DNA of 64,000 nt, taken from positions 51,177 through 115,176 of the forward strand of contig NZ_JACGAG010000009.1 of assembly GCF_014050525.1 (NCBI RefSeq), read 5' to 3'. How positions within the stretch are numbered: the stretch's first letter is position 1; the number at the start of each line of letters is the position of its first letter. The translations under genes and the position numbers were made by a program. This document shows positions 36,150 to 46,364 of this stretch, one piece after another. The notes under the pieces were generated by a model, which was not told the origin of the DNA, made no database searches, and saw nothing but the letters and a program-made list of their open reading frames with translations. The stretch comes from Clostridium sp. cel8 (GTDB taxonomy: Bacteria > Bacillota > Clostridia > Clostridiales > Clostridiaceae).

Positions 36150-37220
36150 ATGTTGGAAAGACTTGATTTTATAGAGAATAAATACGAAGAGTTATCTATT
36201 AAAATAAGTGATCCTGAAGTTATGAAGGATCAAAAAGAATGGCAAAAGTTATGCAAAGAACATGCAGAGTTAGAGGAAATAGTTGGAAAATATAGAGAAT
36301 ACAAAAGTGTAAAGAAAGAACTAGAAGACAATAAGGAAATGCTCAAGAATGAAACAGATAAAGAAATGAAAGAAATGGAACAAGAAGAGATAAAAGGACT
36401 TACCGAAAAGATAGAAAAAATACAAGAGGAATTAAAGATATTGATTTTGCCTAAGGATCCTAATGACTCTAAAAATGTATTTGTGGAAGTAAGAGGTGGA
36501 GCAGGAGGAGAAGAGGCAGCTTTATTTGCTGCAGATCTTACAAGAATGTATACGAGATATGCAGAAAGAAAAGGTTGGAGTGTAGAAACAATAAGTTTAA
36601 ATGCTACGGATATCGGTGGATTTAAGGAAATAGTATTTATGGTTAAGGGAAAAGGTGCTTATAGTAGATTAAAATATGAAAGCGGTACACATAGAGTTCA
36701 AAGGGTACCTGATACAGAGTCAAGTGGAAGAATTCATACATCCACTTCAACAGTAGCAGTGCTTCCAGAAGTTGATGATGTAGATATAGTAATAGATCCA
36801 AATGATATAAGAATAGATGTTTTTAGGGCTTCTGGACATGGTGGACAGTGTGTAAATACTACTGATTCTGCAGTTAGAATTACACATATTCCTACTGGAA
36901 TTGTAGTGTCTTGTCAAGATGAAAAATCTCAACTTAAAAATAAAGAGAAAGCTATGAAAGTTTTAAAATCCAGACTCTATGAAGCAGCTGAAGCTGAAAG
37001 AAATAAAAATATAGCTGAAGATAGAAAAAGCCAAGTTGGAACTGGTGATAGAAGTGAAAGAATAAGGACATATAACTTTCCACAAGGAAGAGTTACAGAT
37101 CATAGAATAGGGTTGACACTTTACAAACTTGATTCATTTTTAGATGGAGATATTGATGAGGTTATTGATGCTCTTATAACAGCTGATCAAGCAAAAAAAA
37201 TGGAAGCTATGGGTAATTAA
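36150..37220 (+). CDS. prfA: Peptide chain release factor 1
   Basis: Recognises UAA and UAG stop codons and triggers peptide release. 356 residues, with [20 protein letters not shown] near 110, the codon-reading loop region near 185-190 ([14 protein letters not shown]) and the catalytic GHGGQ motif near 228-232. The start is ATG 36150 after CGGAGTGAT; the longer frame from 36120 is not supported. Confidence 0.95.
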   Translation: MLERLDFIENKYEELSIKISDPEVMKDQKEWQKLCKEHAELEEIVGKYREYKSVKKELEDNKEMLKNETDKEMKEMEQEEIKGLTEKIEKIQEELKILILPKDPNDSKNVFVEVRGGAGGEEAALFAADLTRMYTRYAERKGWSVETISLNATDIGGFKEIVFMVKGKGAYSRLKYESGTHRVQRVPDTESSGRIHTSTSTVAVLPEVDDVDIVIDPNDIRIDVFRASGHGGQCVNTTDSAVRITHIPTGIVVSCQDEKSQLKNKEKAMKVLKSRLYEAAEAERNKNIAEDRKSQVGTGDRSERIRTYNFPQGRVTDHRIGLTLYKLDSFLDGDIDEVIDALITADQAKKMEAMGN

Positions 37221-37262
37221 AAGAGAGGAGTTGAAAACCGTTATAAAAATTAACGGGAAGTA

Positions 37263-37907
37263 ATGAATATAGATAAAGCCATAAGAAAGCGAAAAAAATC
37301 TTATAAAAGATTTATGCTATCTATGAGCTTTATTTTTTTTATTCTTCCAATTGCATTTATACTATCAGGAAAGTTCTATTTGTTTTATATAATTTATTTA
37401 ATAATTATAGAAATACTTATATTTTTGGTATCTATAATTAAAATGAGTAACGAATCTTTAAAATTTTATTGTGATGGATATAAATTAAAAATAATATTTG
37501 GAATAAAAAGAGATAGTATTAAAATAATTTGCGAGAAAGTAATATTGGTTCATGTTGAAAAGTATGAAAATCAAAATAAGAATAAAATTAAAGATATTGA
37601 TGATTTTAAAATCATAATTTTGGCAACTTCTAAGTTTAGAAATAATAGAATGATTGCAGTTGATTTAAACTTTTTAAAGAGGTATCCTTATGTTGCAGAT
37701 CACTATATTAACTTAAAATCTATATATCCAGAAAAGAATTTTTATTACACAGTAATTAAAAGAGCTGGTATAAAAAAATATCCACTTTTAGATTGTATAT
37801 ATAAAAATTGTGTTTATGCACATTTTACAGATGATTTTATAAATAGGTTAAAATTTTACAGAGAAAATTCTGAAAAATATAATTTAACTAAGAATAATTA
37901 TAAATGA
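37263..37907 (+). CDS. Unknown membrane-anchored protein
   Basis: 214 residues with a basic N-terminus, two membrane helices (~18-35 and ~40-60) and a soluble, mostly beta/alpha C-terminal part (~65-205), all rich in Lys and Ile. I recognise no family. The region between prfA and this gene contains an AACCGTTATAAAAATTAACGG inverted repeat (outer CCGTT/AACGG), and the ribosome site is a modest GGGAAG. It probably belongs to the prfA transcript. Confidence 0.6.
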   Translation: MNIDKAIRKRKKSYKRFMLSMSFIFFILPIAFILSGKFYLFYIIYLIIIEILIFLVSIIKMSNESLKFYCDGYKLKIIFGIKRDSIKIICEKVILVHVEKYENQNKNKIKDIDDFKIIILATSKFRNNRMIAVDLNFLKRYPYVADHYINLKSIYPEKNFYYTVIKRAGIKKYPLLDCIYKNCVYAHFTDDFINRLKFYRENSEKYNLTKNNYK

Positions 37908-37960
37908 ACGTAAATTAGCATAAGTATAAAACATAATTAATTAAATATATAGGTGGTATT

Positions 37961-38683
37961 TTGAATATAAGTATTACGGATATAGTAGTAATAGGAAGTG
38001 TCGTATCTCTTCTGGGAACTATGATTGGAGCTTCTCTTGGTATAATTGTGAGAAAACCTTCAAATAGATTTATTGGAACTATAGTGGGATTTGCAGCTGG
38101 ATTGATGCTTTCAGTTGTGGTATTTGATTTAATACCTGAAGCAATCATTACATGGAATTTTGCGAGTACTATAATATGTGCAGTTATAGGGTCACTGATT
38201 ATTGCAGTAATTGACAGTAAAATTAGCATAGGAAATATAAACAAGCATGTTAAAGTTGCATTTATGACTGCACTTGGCCTCATGATTCATAATTTACCTG
38301 AAGGAATAATAATGGGATGTGGATTTAGGGCAGGGGGAAGCCTTGGAATAAAGATGTGTCTTATAATTGCAATTCATGATATACCAGAAGGACTTGCTGT
38401 TTCTGCTCCTCTTATGTCATCTAATATAAAGAAAGTAAAAATACTTTTATATGCCTTTATTACAGCATTTCCAACAGCTATAGGAACTTTTTTTGGAGCT
38501 TTTATAGCTGGCATATCAAAAAATGTTCTTGGAATTTGTCTTTCTTTTGCAGCAGGTATAATGCTCTATGTAGTATGCGGTGAAATGATACCTGAGTCTT
38601 CTAAATTATGGGAGGGCGTGACTAGTACATTAGGTGTTTTAGCAGGGATAATTTTGGGACTTGTAATTGTACATGTATTGTAA
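37961..38683 (+). CDS. ZIP-family divalent metal transporter
   Basis: A 240-residue membrane protein with about eight helices, of the ZIP family that brings zinc, iron or manganese into the cytoplasm. Metal-site motifs MIHNLPEG (helix 4) and AIHDIPEGLAVSAPL (helix 5) are intact. It starts at TTG 37961 after AGGTGG. Metal specificity cannot be told from the sequence. Confidence 0.9.
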   Translation: MNISITDIVVIGSVVSLLGTMIGASLGIIVRKPSNRFIGTIVGFAAGLMLSVVVFDLIPEAIITWNFASTIICAVIGSLIIAVIDSKISIGNINKHVKVAFMTALGLMIHNLPEGIIMGCGFRAGGSLGIKMCLIIAIHDIPEGLAVSAPLMSSNIKKVKILLYAFITAFPTAIGTFFGAFIAGISKNVLGICLSFAAGIMLYVVCGEMIPESSKLWEGVTSTLGVLAGIILGLVIVHVL

Positions 38684-38716
38684 AAGATTAATTTTAAAAC
38701 AAAGGGTGATAATTTT

Positions 38717-39769
38717 ATGGACACAAAAATTTATATGCTAAATGAGAAAAATATTGATAAAAATATTATAAAAATAGGCGCAGAAATTATAAGAAAGGGT
38801 GGTCTTGTAGTATTTCCTACGGAAACTGTATATGGCCTTGGAGCTAATGCACTAGACGAAAATGCAGTAAAAAAAATATTTGAAGCTAAAGGAAGACCCC
38901 AAGATAATCCTCTTATAATACATATATCAAATCTAAATCAAATCAATTCTTTAGTAGAAAATATATGTGAATCTGCAAAGAAGTTCATGGATAAATTTTG
39001 GCCAGGTCCTATGACTCTAATACTTCCAAAGACAGATTTAGTTCCAGGTGTTACAAGTGCAGGACTTCCAAGCGTTGGAATAAGAATGCCATCTAATAAT
39101 ATAGCTAGAGAACTTATAGAAGAAGCAGGTGTTCCTATTGCAGCACCTTCTGCTAATATATCAGGACGACCTAGTCCTACTGATGTGGAAAGATGTATTG
39201 AGGATTTAAATGGAAGGGTTGATTGCATTTTAGGTGGAGATATGTGTGAATTTGGAGTGGAGTCTACAGTTATTGATTGTACAGTAACTCCAAGCTGTAT
39301 ATTAAGACCTGGTAGAATAACTCTTGAAATGTTAAGAGAAATTGAAAGTGATGTTTATATTGATCCTGCAGTTATGAAAAAACCTGATAAAAATATTAAA
39401 CCAAAGGCACCGGGAATGAAATATAGACATTATGCACCTAAGGCAAAGGTAAAAATAGTTAAGGGAAATTTGAAAAAAACTATTGCAAAAATTAATAAAA
39501 TGGTGCATCATTATATAGATGAAAATAAAAAGGTAGGTATAATTGCTACAGATGAAACTAAGGATTATTATAAAGATGGGTTTGTAATATCCTTAGGAAG
39601 CAGAAAAGATATGGTACAAATTTCGAGAAACCTGTTTGAAACTCTTAGAAGTTTTGACGATAACAATGTTGATATCATAATTTCAGAGGCATTTTCTGAA
39701 GAAGGAGTAGGAGTTGCAGTTATGAATAGACTTCAAAAGTCTGCAGGTTTTGACATTACAGAAGTTTAA
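38717..39769 (+). CDS. tsaC: L-threonylcarbamoyladenylate synthase (Sua5/YwlC)
   Basis: Makes threonylcarbamoyl-AMP from threonine, bicarbonate and ATP, the first step of the t6A37 modification of ANN-decoding tRNAs. The 350 residues hold the YrdC domain (~15-205; GGLVVFPTETVYGLGANA, KGRPQDNPLIIHI, SANISGRPSPT) and the C-terminal Sua5 domain (~235-350) entered through PGMKYRHYAPKA. This is the longer Sua5 form. ywlE follows directly, as in the Bacillus ywl cluster. Confidence 0.93.
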   Translation: MDTKIYMLNEKNIDKNIIKIGAEIIRKGGLVVFPTETVYGLGANALDENAVKKIFEAKGRPQDNPLIIHISNLNQINSLVENICESAKKFMDKFWPGPMTLILPKTDLVPGVTSAGLPSVGIRMPSNNIARELIEEAGVPIAAPSANISGRPSPTDVERCIEDLNGRVDCILGGDMCEFGVESTVIDCTVTPSCILRPGRITLEMLREIESDVYIDPAVMKKPDKNIKPKAPGMKYRHYAPKAKVKIVKGNLKKTIAKINKMVHHYIDENKKVGIIATDETKDYYKDGFVISLGSRKDMVQISRNLFETLRSFDDNNVDIIISEAFSEEGVGVAVMNRLQKSAGFDITEV

Positions 39770-39805
39770 TTTTATATTATTGTTAGGGAGTTGGTGATTG
39801 TTTTG

Positions 39806-40264
39806 ATGAAAGTTTTATTTGTATGCACAGGTAATACTTGCAGAAGCTGTATGGCAGAAGCAATATTTAATACATTTTCTAATACAGATAATATGATTGC
39901 ATATTCAGCAGGAATATCAGTAATACCTGGTAGCATGACATCTTTCAATTCCGCACAAGTTGTTAAAAAACATCTTGATTTAGATATAAGCAAAAGGAAA
40001 GCAATTCAACTCACTGAAGATATAATGAAAAGTGTAGACTTAATTTTTACTATGACAAAATATATAAAGAATACACTTACTCATACATTCCCTGAATTTG
40101 AATATAAAATATTTACTTTAAAAGGATTTGTTTCACACAAAGATGAAGATGTAGTAGACCCTTTTGGCGGCAATATAACTGACTACGAGTTTACATATAA
40201 AGATCTTAAAAATAGTATTTTTACATTGCTAAATAAATTAAAAGAAGATATAGGCATTGTTTGA
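39806..40264 (+). CDS. ywlE: Protein arginine phosphatase YwlE-like (LMW phosphatase family)
   Basis: Low-molecular-weight phosphatase of 152 residues with P-loop C7-TGNTC-R13-S and the general acid motif DP (VVDPFGG near 119). Thr at position 11 in CTGNTCRS is the residue that gives YwlE its preference for phospho-arginine over phospho-tyrosine (family knowledge), so it probably reverses McsB-type arginine phosphorylation. ATG 39806 is used; the site AGGGAGTTGG lies upstream, and TTG 39803 is an alternative. Its 3' end forms part of a terminator. Confidence 0.87.
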   Translation: MKVLFVCTGNTCRSCMAEAIFNTFSNTDNMIAYSAGISVIPGSMTSFNSAQVVKKHLDLDISKRKAIQLTEDIMKSVDLIFTMTKYIKNTLTHTFPEFEYKIFTLKGFVSHKDEDVVDPFGGNITDYEFTYKDLKNSIFTLLNKLKEDIGIV

Positions 40265-40284
40265 TGTTTTTATCTTCTTTTTTT
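40241..40284 (+). terminator. ywlE terminator overlapping the coding end
   Basis: AAAGAAGATA (40241-40250, still inside the gene) pairs perfectly with TATCTTCTTT (40271-40280), followed by Ts. Confidence 0.75.
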
Positions 40285-40348
40285 GCGAATTGGGTTTATG
40301 AAAAATTAATTTTTATTTGGTATTATAATAAGAAGTGGAGGTATTTTT

Positions 40349-40798
40349 ATGAAAATTGCTTTAGGAAGTGACCATGCTGGATTTCCTTTAAAAAAGGAAA
40401 TAATGAAACATTTAGAGGAGAGAAACATAGAATTTAAGGACTTTGGAACATTTTCTGAAGAATCATGTGACTATCCAGATTATGGACAGAAGGTTGCAGA
40501 AGAAGTAGCGTCTAAAAACTTTGAATTTGGAATAATAGTTTGTGGAACAGGTATAGGTATAAGCATATCTGCAAATAAAGTTCCAGGAATAAGGGCTGCC
40601 CTATGTGGAGATACTTTTAGTGCAAGAGCAACTAGACAACATAATGATGCAAATATATTAGCACTTGGCCAAAGGGTTGTAGGACCAGGACTTGCACTTG
40701 ATATAGTTGATGCATTTTTAGATGCAAAATTCCTAGGTGGAAGACATAAAAGAAGAGTAGATAAAATCTCTAAAATAGAGGAAAAATATTATAAATAA
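40349..40798 (+). CDS. rpiB: Ribose-5-phosphate isomerase B
   Basis: Interconverts ribose-5-phosphate and ribulose-5-phosphate in the pentose phosphate path. The 149 residues begin [16 protein letters not shown], with the catalytic-cysteine block [23 protein letters not shown] (~66-88) and the RQHNDANIL segment near 98. It has a GTGGAGG ribosome site. Confidence 0.95.
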   Translation: MKIALGSDHAGFPLKKEIMKHLEERNIEFKDFGTFSEESCDYPDYGQKVAEEVASKNFEFGIIVCGTGIGISISANKVPGIRAALCGDTFSARATRQHNDANILALGQRVVGPGLALDIVDAFLDAKFLGGRHKRRVDKISKIEEKYYK

Positions 40799-40830
40799 AA
40801 AATACACCATTAATTATATAGTGTATTTAA
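40798..40830 (+). terminator. Weak hairpin between rpiB and upp
   Basis: AAATACAC and GTGTATTT form an 8-bp stem with a 13-base loop; the tail TAATTAGG is poor. Partial read-through into upp is likely. Confidence 0.45.
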
Positions 40831-40844
40831 TTAGGAGGAATATA

Positions 40845-41474
40845 ATGGGTAAATTAACACAAATAACACATCCACTTATACAGCATAAATTGGCACTTAT
40901 AAGGGATAAAAATACAGGATCAAAGGATTTCAGAGAACTTGTAGAAGAAGTAGCTATGCTTATGGCCTATGAAGTAACACGAGATTTGCAATTAGAGGAT
41001 GTCAAAATAGAAACTCCTATATGCACAACAACATGTAAAATGCTTTCAGGTAAAAAAGTGGCTATAGTTCCAATACTTAGAGCAGGTCTTGGAATGGTAG
41101 GAGGAATGTTGAAACTTATTCCAGCTGCTAAAGTAGGACATATAGGACTTTATAGAGATGAAAAGACTTTAAATCCGGTAGAATACTTTTGTAAATTACC
41201 TCAAGATATTGGTGATAGAGATGTAATTGTTACTGATCCTATGCTTGCTACAGGTGGATCTGCTACAGATGCAATAACTCTTTTAAAGAAGAGAGGAGCA
41301 AAAAAGATAAGGCTTATGTGCTTAATTGCAGCTCCTGATGGTGTAGAAAAGGTTAAAAAAGTTCATCCTGATGTAGATATATATGTAGCAGCTTTGGATG
41401 AAAAATTGAATGAGAATGGATACATAATACCTGGACTTGGAGATGCAGGAGATAGGCTTTACGGAACAAAATAG
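40845..41474 (+). CDS. upp: Uracil phosphoribosyltransferase
   Basis: Pyrimidine salvage enzyme forming UMP from uracil and PRPP. 209 residues, with [16 protein letters not shown] at the start, [11 protein letters not shown] near 75 and the PRPP loop [16 protein letters not shown] (~130-145); [12 protein letters not shown] lies near the end. The start is ATG 40845 after TAGGAGGA. Confidence 0.96.
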   Translation: MGKLTQITHPLIQHKLALIRDKNTGSKDFRELVEEVAMLMAYEVTRDLQLEDVKIETPICTTTCKMLSGKKVAIVPILRAGLGMVGGMLKLIPAAKVGHIGLYRDEKTLNPVEYFCKLPQDIGDRDVIVTDPMLATGGSATDAITLLKKRGAKKIRLMCLIAAPDGVEKVKKVHPDVDIYVAALDEKLNENGYIIPGLGDAGDRLYGTK

Positions 41475-41483
41475 GTTTGATTT

Positions 41484-41527
41484 AAATTTAAGACTCTTGA
41501 TATGATTCAAGGGTCTTAAATTTTTTA
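41484..41527 (+). terminator. upp terminator
   Basis: A 17-bp stem (41484-41500 with 41507-41523, one G-U) with a 6-base loop is followed by Ts. Confidence 0.85.
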
Positions 41528-41618
41528 AAAATTGACCGTTTCTTTAAAAAAGTGACTTTATAGTTTATAATATATATGTTTGAGCTTAAGGATATGTTTG
41601 AACTAAGGAGATAATTTT

Positions 41619-42032
41619 ATGAGAAAAGATTGGGATAATTATTTTATGGATATTGCATTTAAAGTTGCTGAGAGGAGTACATGTCCAAGATTGCATGTCG
41701 GAGCTGTTTTAGTTAAAAATAGAAGAATTAAGGGAACTGGATATAATGGCAGTCCTAAAGGATTACCACATTGTGATGATGTAGGGTGTTATATGAAAAA
41801 TAACCATTGTAGAAGAACTATTCACGCAGAAGTTAATTGCCTGCTTGAAGTTGCACCTCCAGATAGAGAAGATGCTTCATTATATGTTACACATATGCCA
41901 TGTCCTGAATGTCAAAAACTTATAATAACTTGTGGTATAAAAAGAGTGGTATTTTGTGAAGAATATTCTCCAGAAATTGATTGGTTTAAATATGCACCAC
42001 AAATTCAATTAGAACGTATAGAGAGAAAGTAA
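41619..42032 (+). CDS. dCMP deaminase (ComEB-like)
   Basis: Zinc-dependent deaminase converting dCMP to dUMP for thymidylate synthesis. The 137 residues have the catalytic HAEVNCLL (~74) and PCPECQKLI (~102) zinc motifs and the GTGYNGSPKGLPHCDD substrate block (~37-52) seen in dCMP deaminases. Close AAGGAG site. Confidence 0.92.
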   Translation: MRKDWDNYFMDIAFKVAERSTCPRLHVGAVLVKNRRIKGTGYNGSPKGLPHCDDVGCYMKNNHCRRTIHAEVNCLLEVAPPDREDASLYVTHMPCPECQKLIITCGIKRVVFCEEYSPEIDWFKYAPQIQLERIERK

Positions 42033-42062
42033 CTTAAAGATGATAACGAGGAAGGTTAATTC

Positions 42063-43091
42063 ATGGATAATATGTACATATTGGCTATAGTTTCAACTGC
42101 CATTTCTGCCATACTTACACCATTTGTTAGAAAATTTGCAGTAAGGTTTAATGTGATTGATGTGCCAAAAGATCATAGACGAGTGCATAATAAACCTACA
42201 CCTCTTTTAGGAGGATTGGCTATATATTTTTCTTTTGTAATAACACTTATATTGTGTAAAGGAGCTTTAACTAATTCTGAAATTGGATTGATTATAGGCG
42301 CTACTATAATAGTTATAGGTGGAGTTATAGATGACAAATATAATATAAGGCCGTGGGAAAAATTGCTATTTCAAATATCAGCAGCACTAGTATTAATATT
42401 TTTTGGAGTGAGTATAAATGTTATAACTAATCCTATAAGCAATATTTATGAGTTTATAAATATAGGATATCTGTGTATTCCACTTACAATAATATGGATA
42501 GTTGGAATAACAAATGCTGTTAATTTAATCGATGGATTAGATGGCCTTGCAGCTGGAATATCACTTATAGCATCTATTACACTTTTTATAATATCAATTC
42601 TTAATAGCAGAAATGAAGCTGCCACACTTATAATAATATTTTCCGGAGCAATACTTGGTTTTTTGCCTTATAATTTTAATCCAGCAACAATATTTATGGG
42701 AGATACTGGATCACAATTATTAGGGTTTATGTTAGCAGGTATATCTATAAGAGGCGCAATAAAATCAGCTGTGGCATTTTCTATTGCAGTTCCAATACTT
42801 GCACTTGGTATACCCATATATGATACTCTGTTTGCTATGATAAGAAGGAAAATAAATGGTAAACCGATTATGGCACCAGATAGAGGGCATTTACATCATA
42901 GACTTCTTGATATGGGGCTTACTCAGAAGCAAGTAGTTGCAATAATGTACATAATAAGTGCAATTCTAGGAACATTCTCTATAATTGCTATGGAAATTAA
43001 TCCACAAAAATCCTATTTTGTCTTATTGGCAGTGATGATAGTATTGATTTTAATAGCATGGAGAGCTGGATTTTTTAAACATAAGGAATGA
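42063..43091 (+). CDS. tagO: Undecaprenyl-phosphate GlcNAc-1-phosphate transferase (TagO/WecA)
   Basis: Polytopic membrane enzyme that begins wall teichoic acid or other cell-envelope glycan synthesis by loading GlcNAc-1-P onto undecaprenyl phosphate. The 342 residues have about ten helices and the family motifs DVPKDHRRVHNKPTPLLGG near 35, the aspartates GGVIDDKYN near 92, NAVNLIDGLDGLAAG near 152, FMGDTGSQLLG near 217, and the HHR motif in DRGHLHHRLLDMG near 275. It is followed by wecB, which makes UDP-ManNAc for the next step. Confidence 0.92.
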   Translation: MDNMYILAIVSTAISAILTPFVRKFAVRFNVIDVPKDHRRVHNKPTPLLGGLAIYFSFVITLILCKGALTNSEIGLIIGATIIVIGGVIDDKYNIRPWEKLLFQISAALVLIFFGVSINVITNPISNIYEFINIGYLCIPLTIIWIVGITNAVNLIDGLDGLAAGISLIASITLFIISILNSRNEAATLIIIFSGAILGFLPYNFNPATIFMGDTGSQLLGFMLAGISIRGAIKSAVAFSIAVPILALGIPIYDTLFAMIRRKINGKPIMAPDRGHLHHRLLDMGLTQKQVVAIMYIISAILGTFSIIAMEINPQKSYFVLLAVMIVLILIAWRAGFFKHKE

Positions 43092-43132
43092 ATATTGTCA
43101 CAAAATTCAATCCATAAAATGGAGGAATATAT

Positions 43133-44299
43133 ATGAAAACATTAAAAACTATTACTATATTTGGAACAAGACCTGAAGCTATAAAGATGGCTCCATTAGT
43201 TAAAGAGTTGGAGAGAAGAAATTCTATAGAAAATAAAGTTTGTGTTACAGCACAGCACAGACAAATGTTAGATCAAGTTCTTGACTTGTTTGATATAAAG
43301 CCGGATTTTGATTTGAACATAATGAAAAATAAACAGACATTAACTGGAATAACAACTAAAGTATTAGAAGGGCTTGAAGAAATATTTGAAGCAGAGAATC
43401 CGGATTTAGTTCTTGTTCATGGAGATACTACAACTACCTTTGCAGCATCACTTGCTGCATTTTATAAGAAAATAAAGGTAGGTCATGTTGAAGCTGGACT
43501 AAGGACATACAATAAGTATTTTCCATTCCCTGAAGAAATGAATAGAAAACTTACAGGAGCCATAGCAGATTTACACTTTGCACCTACTGAAAGATCGAGA
43601 AATAATCTTCTTAGAGAAGGAGTCTGTAAAGATAATATATTTGTTACAGGTAACACTGTTATAGATGCAATGAAATTTACAGTAAATAGCAGTTATGAAT
43701 TTAACAATAATGAGTTAAACAATATAGATTATAGGAATAAAAAGGTTATAATGGTAACTGCTCATAGAAGAGAAAATTGGGGAAAAGGAATAAAAAATAT
43801 TTGTGAAGCTTTAAAGACAATAGTTAGGGAAAATAAAGATGTTGAACTTGTATACTTAGTTCATCTCAATCCAATTGTTAAAAATATGGTATATGATATA
43901 CTTGGAAAAGAGGAGAGAGTACATCTTCTAAAGCCTCTTGATACAGATGAAACCCATAATTTAATGAATAAATGTTACATGGTTATGACAGATTCAGGAG
44001 GACTTCAAGAGGAAGCTCCTCATCTTGGCAAACCAGTTCTTGTTTTGAGAAATGTTACTGAAAGACCTGAGGCTGTTGATGCTGGAACGGTTAAATTAGT
44101 AGGAACCTCTAAAGAAATAATAGTCCAAAGTGCAAATGAACTTCTTAGATATAAGGATAAATACGAAAAAATGAGCAGGGCAATAAATCCATATGGAGAT
44201 GGAAAGGCTTCTATAAGGATTGTTGATTCTATATTGGAGTATTTTGATATTGAAAAGGGAATATATAAGGAGTTTAATTACTCAAGTAAGAATTATTAA
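43133..44299 (+). CDS. wecB: UDP-N-acetylglucosamine 2-epimerase (non-hydrolysing)
   Basis: Interconverts UDP-GlcNAc and UDP-ManNAc, the ManNAc donor for teichoic acid linkage units. The 388 residues have the family blocks IFGTRPEAIKMAPLV at the start, VHGDTTTTFAASLAAFY near 100, VGHVEAGLRTYN near 120, VTAHRRENWG near 210 and SGGLQEEAP near 290. Called mnaA in Bacillus. It forms a pair with the tagO-like gene upstream. Confidence 0.94.
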   Translation: MKTLKTITIFGTRPEAIKMAPLVKELERRNSIENKVCVTAQHRQMLDQVLDLFDIKPDFDLNIMKNKQTLTGITTKVLEGLEEIFEAENPDLVLVHGDTTTTFAASLAAFYKKIKVGHVEAGLRTYNKYFPFPEEMNRKLTGAIADLHFAPTERSRNNLLREGVCKDNIFVTGNTVIDAMKFTVNSSYEFNNNELNNIDYRNKKVIMVTAHRRENWGKGIKNICEALKTIVRENKDVELVYLVHLNPIVKNMVYDILGKEERVHLLKPLDTDETHNLMNKCYMVMTDSGGLQEEAPHLGKPVLVLRNVTERPEAVDAGTVKLVGTSKEIIVQSANELLRYKDKYEKMSRAINPYGDGKASIRIVDSILEYFDIEKGIYKEFNYSSKNY

Positions 44300-44443
44300 A
44301 ATTAATTTTATATAATTTTTTAATTGAAGGTTGAAAATTATATACAAAAATAGTATACTTATAATATAAAAAAGTACATATGAGTTTTCATCTTGAAATC
44401 GTTATTAAATATATAGACTTTGTGTATTTTTTAACAAAAAATA

Positions 44444-44472
44444 TTGATAAAATTTTAATTATCTAGTATAAT
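44444..44472 (+). promoter_or_regulatory. thlA promoter, TTGATA-N17-TATAAT
   Basis: The -35 at 44444-44449 and perfect -10 at 44467-44472 have 17-base spacing. Bases around it (AACAAAAAATATTGATAAAA before, a GTTGTTA-like block after) recall the strong thl promoter of Clostridium acetobutylicum from memory. The leader is about 55 bases. Confidence 0.75.
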
Positions 44473-44533
44473 GAAATTGTTAACAAGAAAGTTTGCAATT
44501 TATTAATTTTAGATAAATATAGGAGGATTAATC

Positions 44534-45718
44534 ATGAAAGAAGTAGTTATTGCAAGTGCAGTAAGAACAGCTATAGGCAAATTTGGAGGAACATTAAAAG
44601 ATGTTCCAGCTACTGAATTAGGTGCTATAGTTATTAAAGAAGCAATAAAAAGAGCAAATATAAAACCTGAAGATGTTGATGAAGTCGTAATGGGTAATGT
44701 ATTACAAGCAGGTCTTGGACAAAACCCAGCAAGACAAGCATCCATAAAATCAGGAATTCCAAACACTGTTCCATCTTTTACTTTAAATAAAGTATGTGGA
44801 TCAGGGCTTAGAGCAGTAAGCTTAGCTACACAACTTATAAAAGCTGGAGATGATGATATAGTTGTAGCAGGTGGAATGGAAAATATGTCTGCAGCTCCAT
44901 ATGTGCTTCCTACTACTAGATGGGGACAAAGAATGTTTGATGGAAAAGTAATTGATGCAATGGTAAAAGACGGACTTTGGGATGCTTTTTATGACTATCA
45001 TATGGGAATGACAGCTGAAAATATAGCTGAAAGATGGGGCATAACAAGAGAAATGCAAGATGAATTCGCAGAAGCATCTCAGAAAAAGGCAGAAAAAGCA
45101 ATAAAGAGTGGAAGATTTAAAGATGAAATAGTTCCAGTAGTTATAAAAGATAGAAAAAAAGGAGAAATAGTTTTTGATACTGATGAATTCCCTAGATTTG
45201 GAACAACAGTTGAAAAACTTGCAAAATTAAAACCGGCATTCAAAAAAGACGGTGGAACTGTTACAGCAGGTAACGCTTCAGGAATAAATGATGCAGCAGC
45301 AGCTTTTGTTATTATGAGTGCAGATAAAGCTAAAGAGCTTGGAATAAAACCACTTGCAAAGATAGTTTCTTATGGTTCAAAAGGACTTGATCCACAGATA
45401 ATGGGATATGGACCTTTCTATGCAACTAAAGCAGCACTTGAGAAGACTAATTTAACTGTAGATGATATGGATTTAATAGAAGCAAATGAAGCATTTGCAG
45501 CACAGAGTTTAGCAGTTGCTAAGGATTTGAAATTTGACATGAGTAAGGTAAATGTAAATGGAGGAGCAATTGCTTTAGGACATCCAATTGGAGCATCAGG
45601 TGCAAGAATACTTGTTACATTGCTTTATGAAATGGAAAAGAGAGATTCAAAATATGGATTAGCTACTTTATGCATAGGCGGTGGAATGGGAACTGCTGTT
45701 GTAGTTGAAAGACAGTAA
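44534..45718 (+). CDS. thlA: Acetyl-CoA acetyltransferase (thiolase)
   Basis: Condenses two acetyl-CoA to acetoacetyl-CoA, the entry to clostridial C4 (butyrate/butanol) metabolism. The 394 residues carry the acyl-acceptor Cys88 in [19 protein letters not shown], the HPIGASG histidine near 350 and the CIGGGMG cysteine near 380. It has AGGAGGA, its own consensus promoter and a strong terminator. It is placed between wecB and the ATP synthase operon and not in a butyryl-CoA operon, as for thlA of Clostridium acetobutylicum. Confidence 0.95.
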   Translation: MKEVVIASAVRTAIGKFGGTLKDVPATELGAIVIKEAIKRANIKPEDVDEVVMGNVLQAGLGQNPARQASIKSGIPNTVPSFTLNKVCGSGLRAVSLATQLIKAGDDDIVVAGGMENMSAAPYVLPTTRWGQRMFDGKVIDAMVKDGLWDAFYDYHMGMTAENIAERWGITREMQDEFAEASQKKAEKAIKSGRFKDEIVPVVIKDRKKGEIVFDTDEFPRFGTTVEKLAKLKPAFKKDGGTVTAGNASGINDAAAAFVIMSADKAKELGIKPLAKIVSYGSKGLDPQIMGYGPFYATKAALEKTNLTVDDMDLIEANEAFAAQSLAVAKDLKFDMSKVNVNGGAIALGHPIGASGARILVTLLYEMEKRDSKYGLATLCIGGGMGTAVVVERQ

Positions 45719-45761
45719 TATTTAAATAGAACATAACAATATGATATAAGGATTTGGAAAA

Positions 45762-45796
45762 ACCCGAAACTTTTAAAAGTTTCGGGTAAATTCTTT
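45762..45796 (+). terminator. thlA terminator
   Basis: A 26-base perfect palindrome, ACCCGAAACTTTT joined to its complement (45762-45787), folds to a stem with the central bases as loop, followed by AAATTCTTT. Confidence 0.85.
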
Positions 45797-45913
45797 ATTA
45801 ATTTTATAATTATATTGAATGTTAAATATAGATTTATTGAGTAATTAAGATTAAATATGATAAAAATCGACTAAAACAAAATAAATACAGATAATTAAGC
45901 TAAAAATAAAACT

Positions 45914-45941
45914 TTTAGATTGTATTTTAAAGGTATATAAT
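45914..45941 (+). promoter_or_regulatory. Candidate atp operon promoter
   Basis: TTTAGA (45914-45919), 16 bases, TATAAT (45936-45941) lies 31 bases before atpI. The -35 is weak, so this is a tentative call. Confidence 0.4.
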
Positions 45942-45972
45942 TTTATTAATTACTTTTAAGAGAGGCAATTTT

Positions 45973-46338
45973 ATGAATAAAGATATTGTGAACATGGTAA
46001 AGAAGGTAAGTGCTATTAATTTATTAATTGGCATTTCATTTGCATTGGCTGTTCAAACATTATTTGATATGTATGGATTATTTGTTATAATTGGTATGGT
46101 AGTAGGTATATTTAATTTTTTTATTAATAGTGTAGTAGGTGGACTTATATTTGATAAACTAAAAGATTCTTCTGCAGCATTGTATATGATAAGTTTTATT
46201 TTGCGGATTGTAATTGCAGCTGTAATAGGATATATTATTTTTACACATAATAAATATGGGACAGTTGCTTATTTATTTGGCTATACTTCTCATTTATTGG
46301 GAATATATATATATTCAGCTATTAGTAATAATCAATAA
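45973..46338 (+). CDS. atpI: ATP synthase protein I
   Basis: Small membrane protein (121 residues, four predicted helices) that helps assemble the c-ring of F-type ATP synthase. Sequence is poorly conserved, so the call rests on hydrophobic pattern, size and position as first gene of the atp operon. Confidence 0.8.
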   Translation: MNKDIVNMVKKVSAINLLIGISFALAVQTLFDMYGLFVIIGMVVGIFNFFINSVVGGLIFDKLKDSSAALYMISFILRIVIAAVIGYIIFTHNKYGTVAYLFGYTSHLLGIYIYSAISNNQ

Positions 46339-46364
46339 CATCAATTAAGAAAGGATGTGATGAA

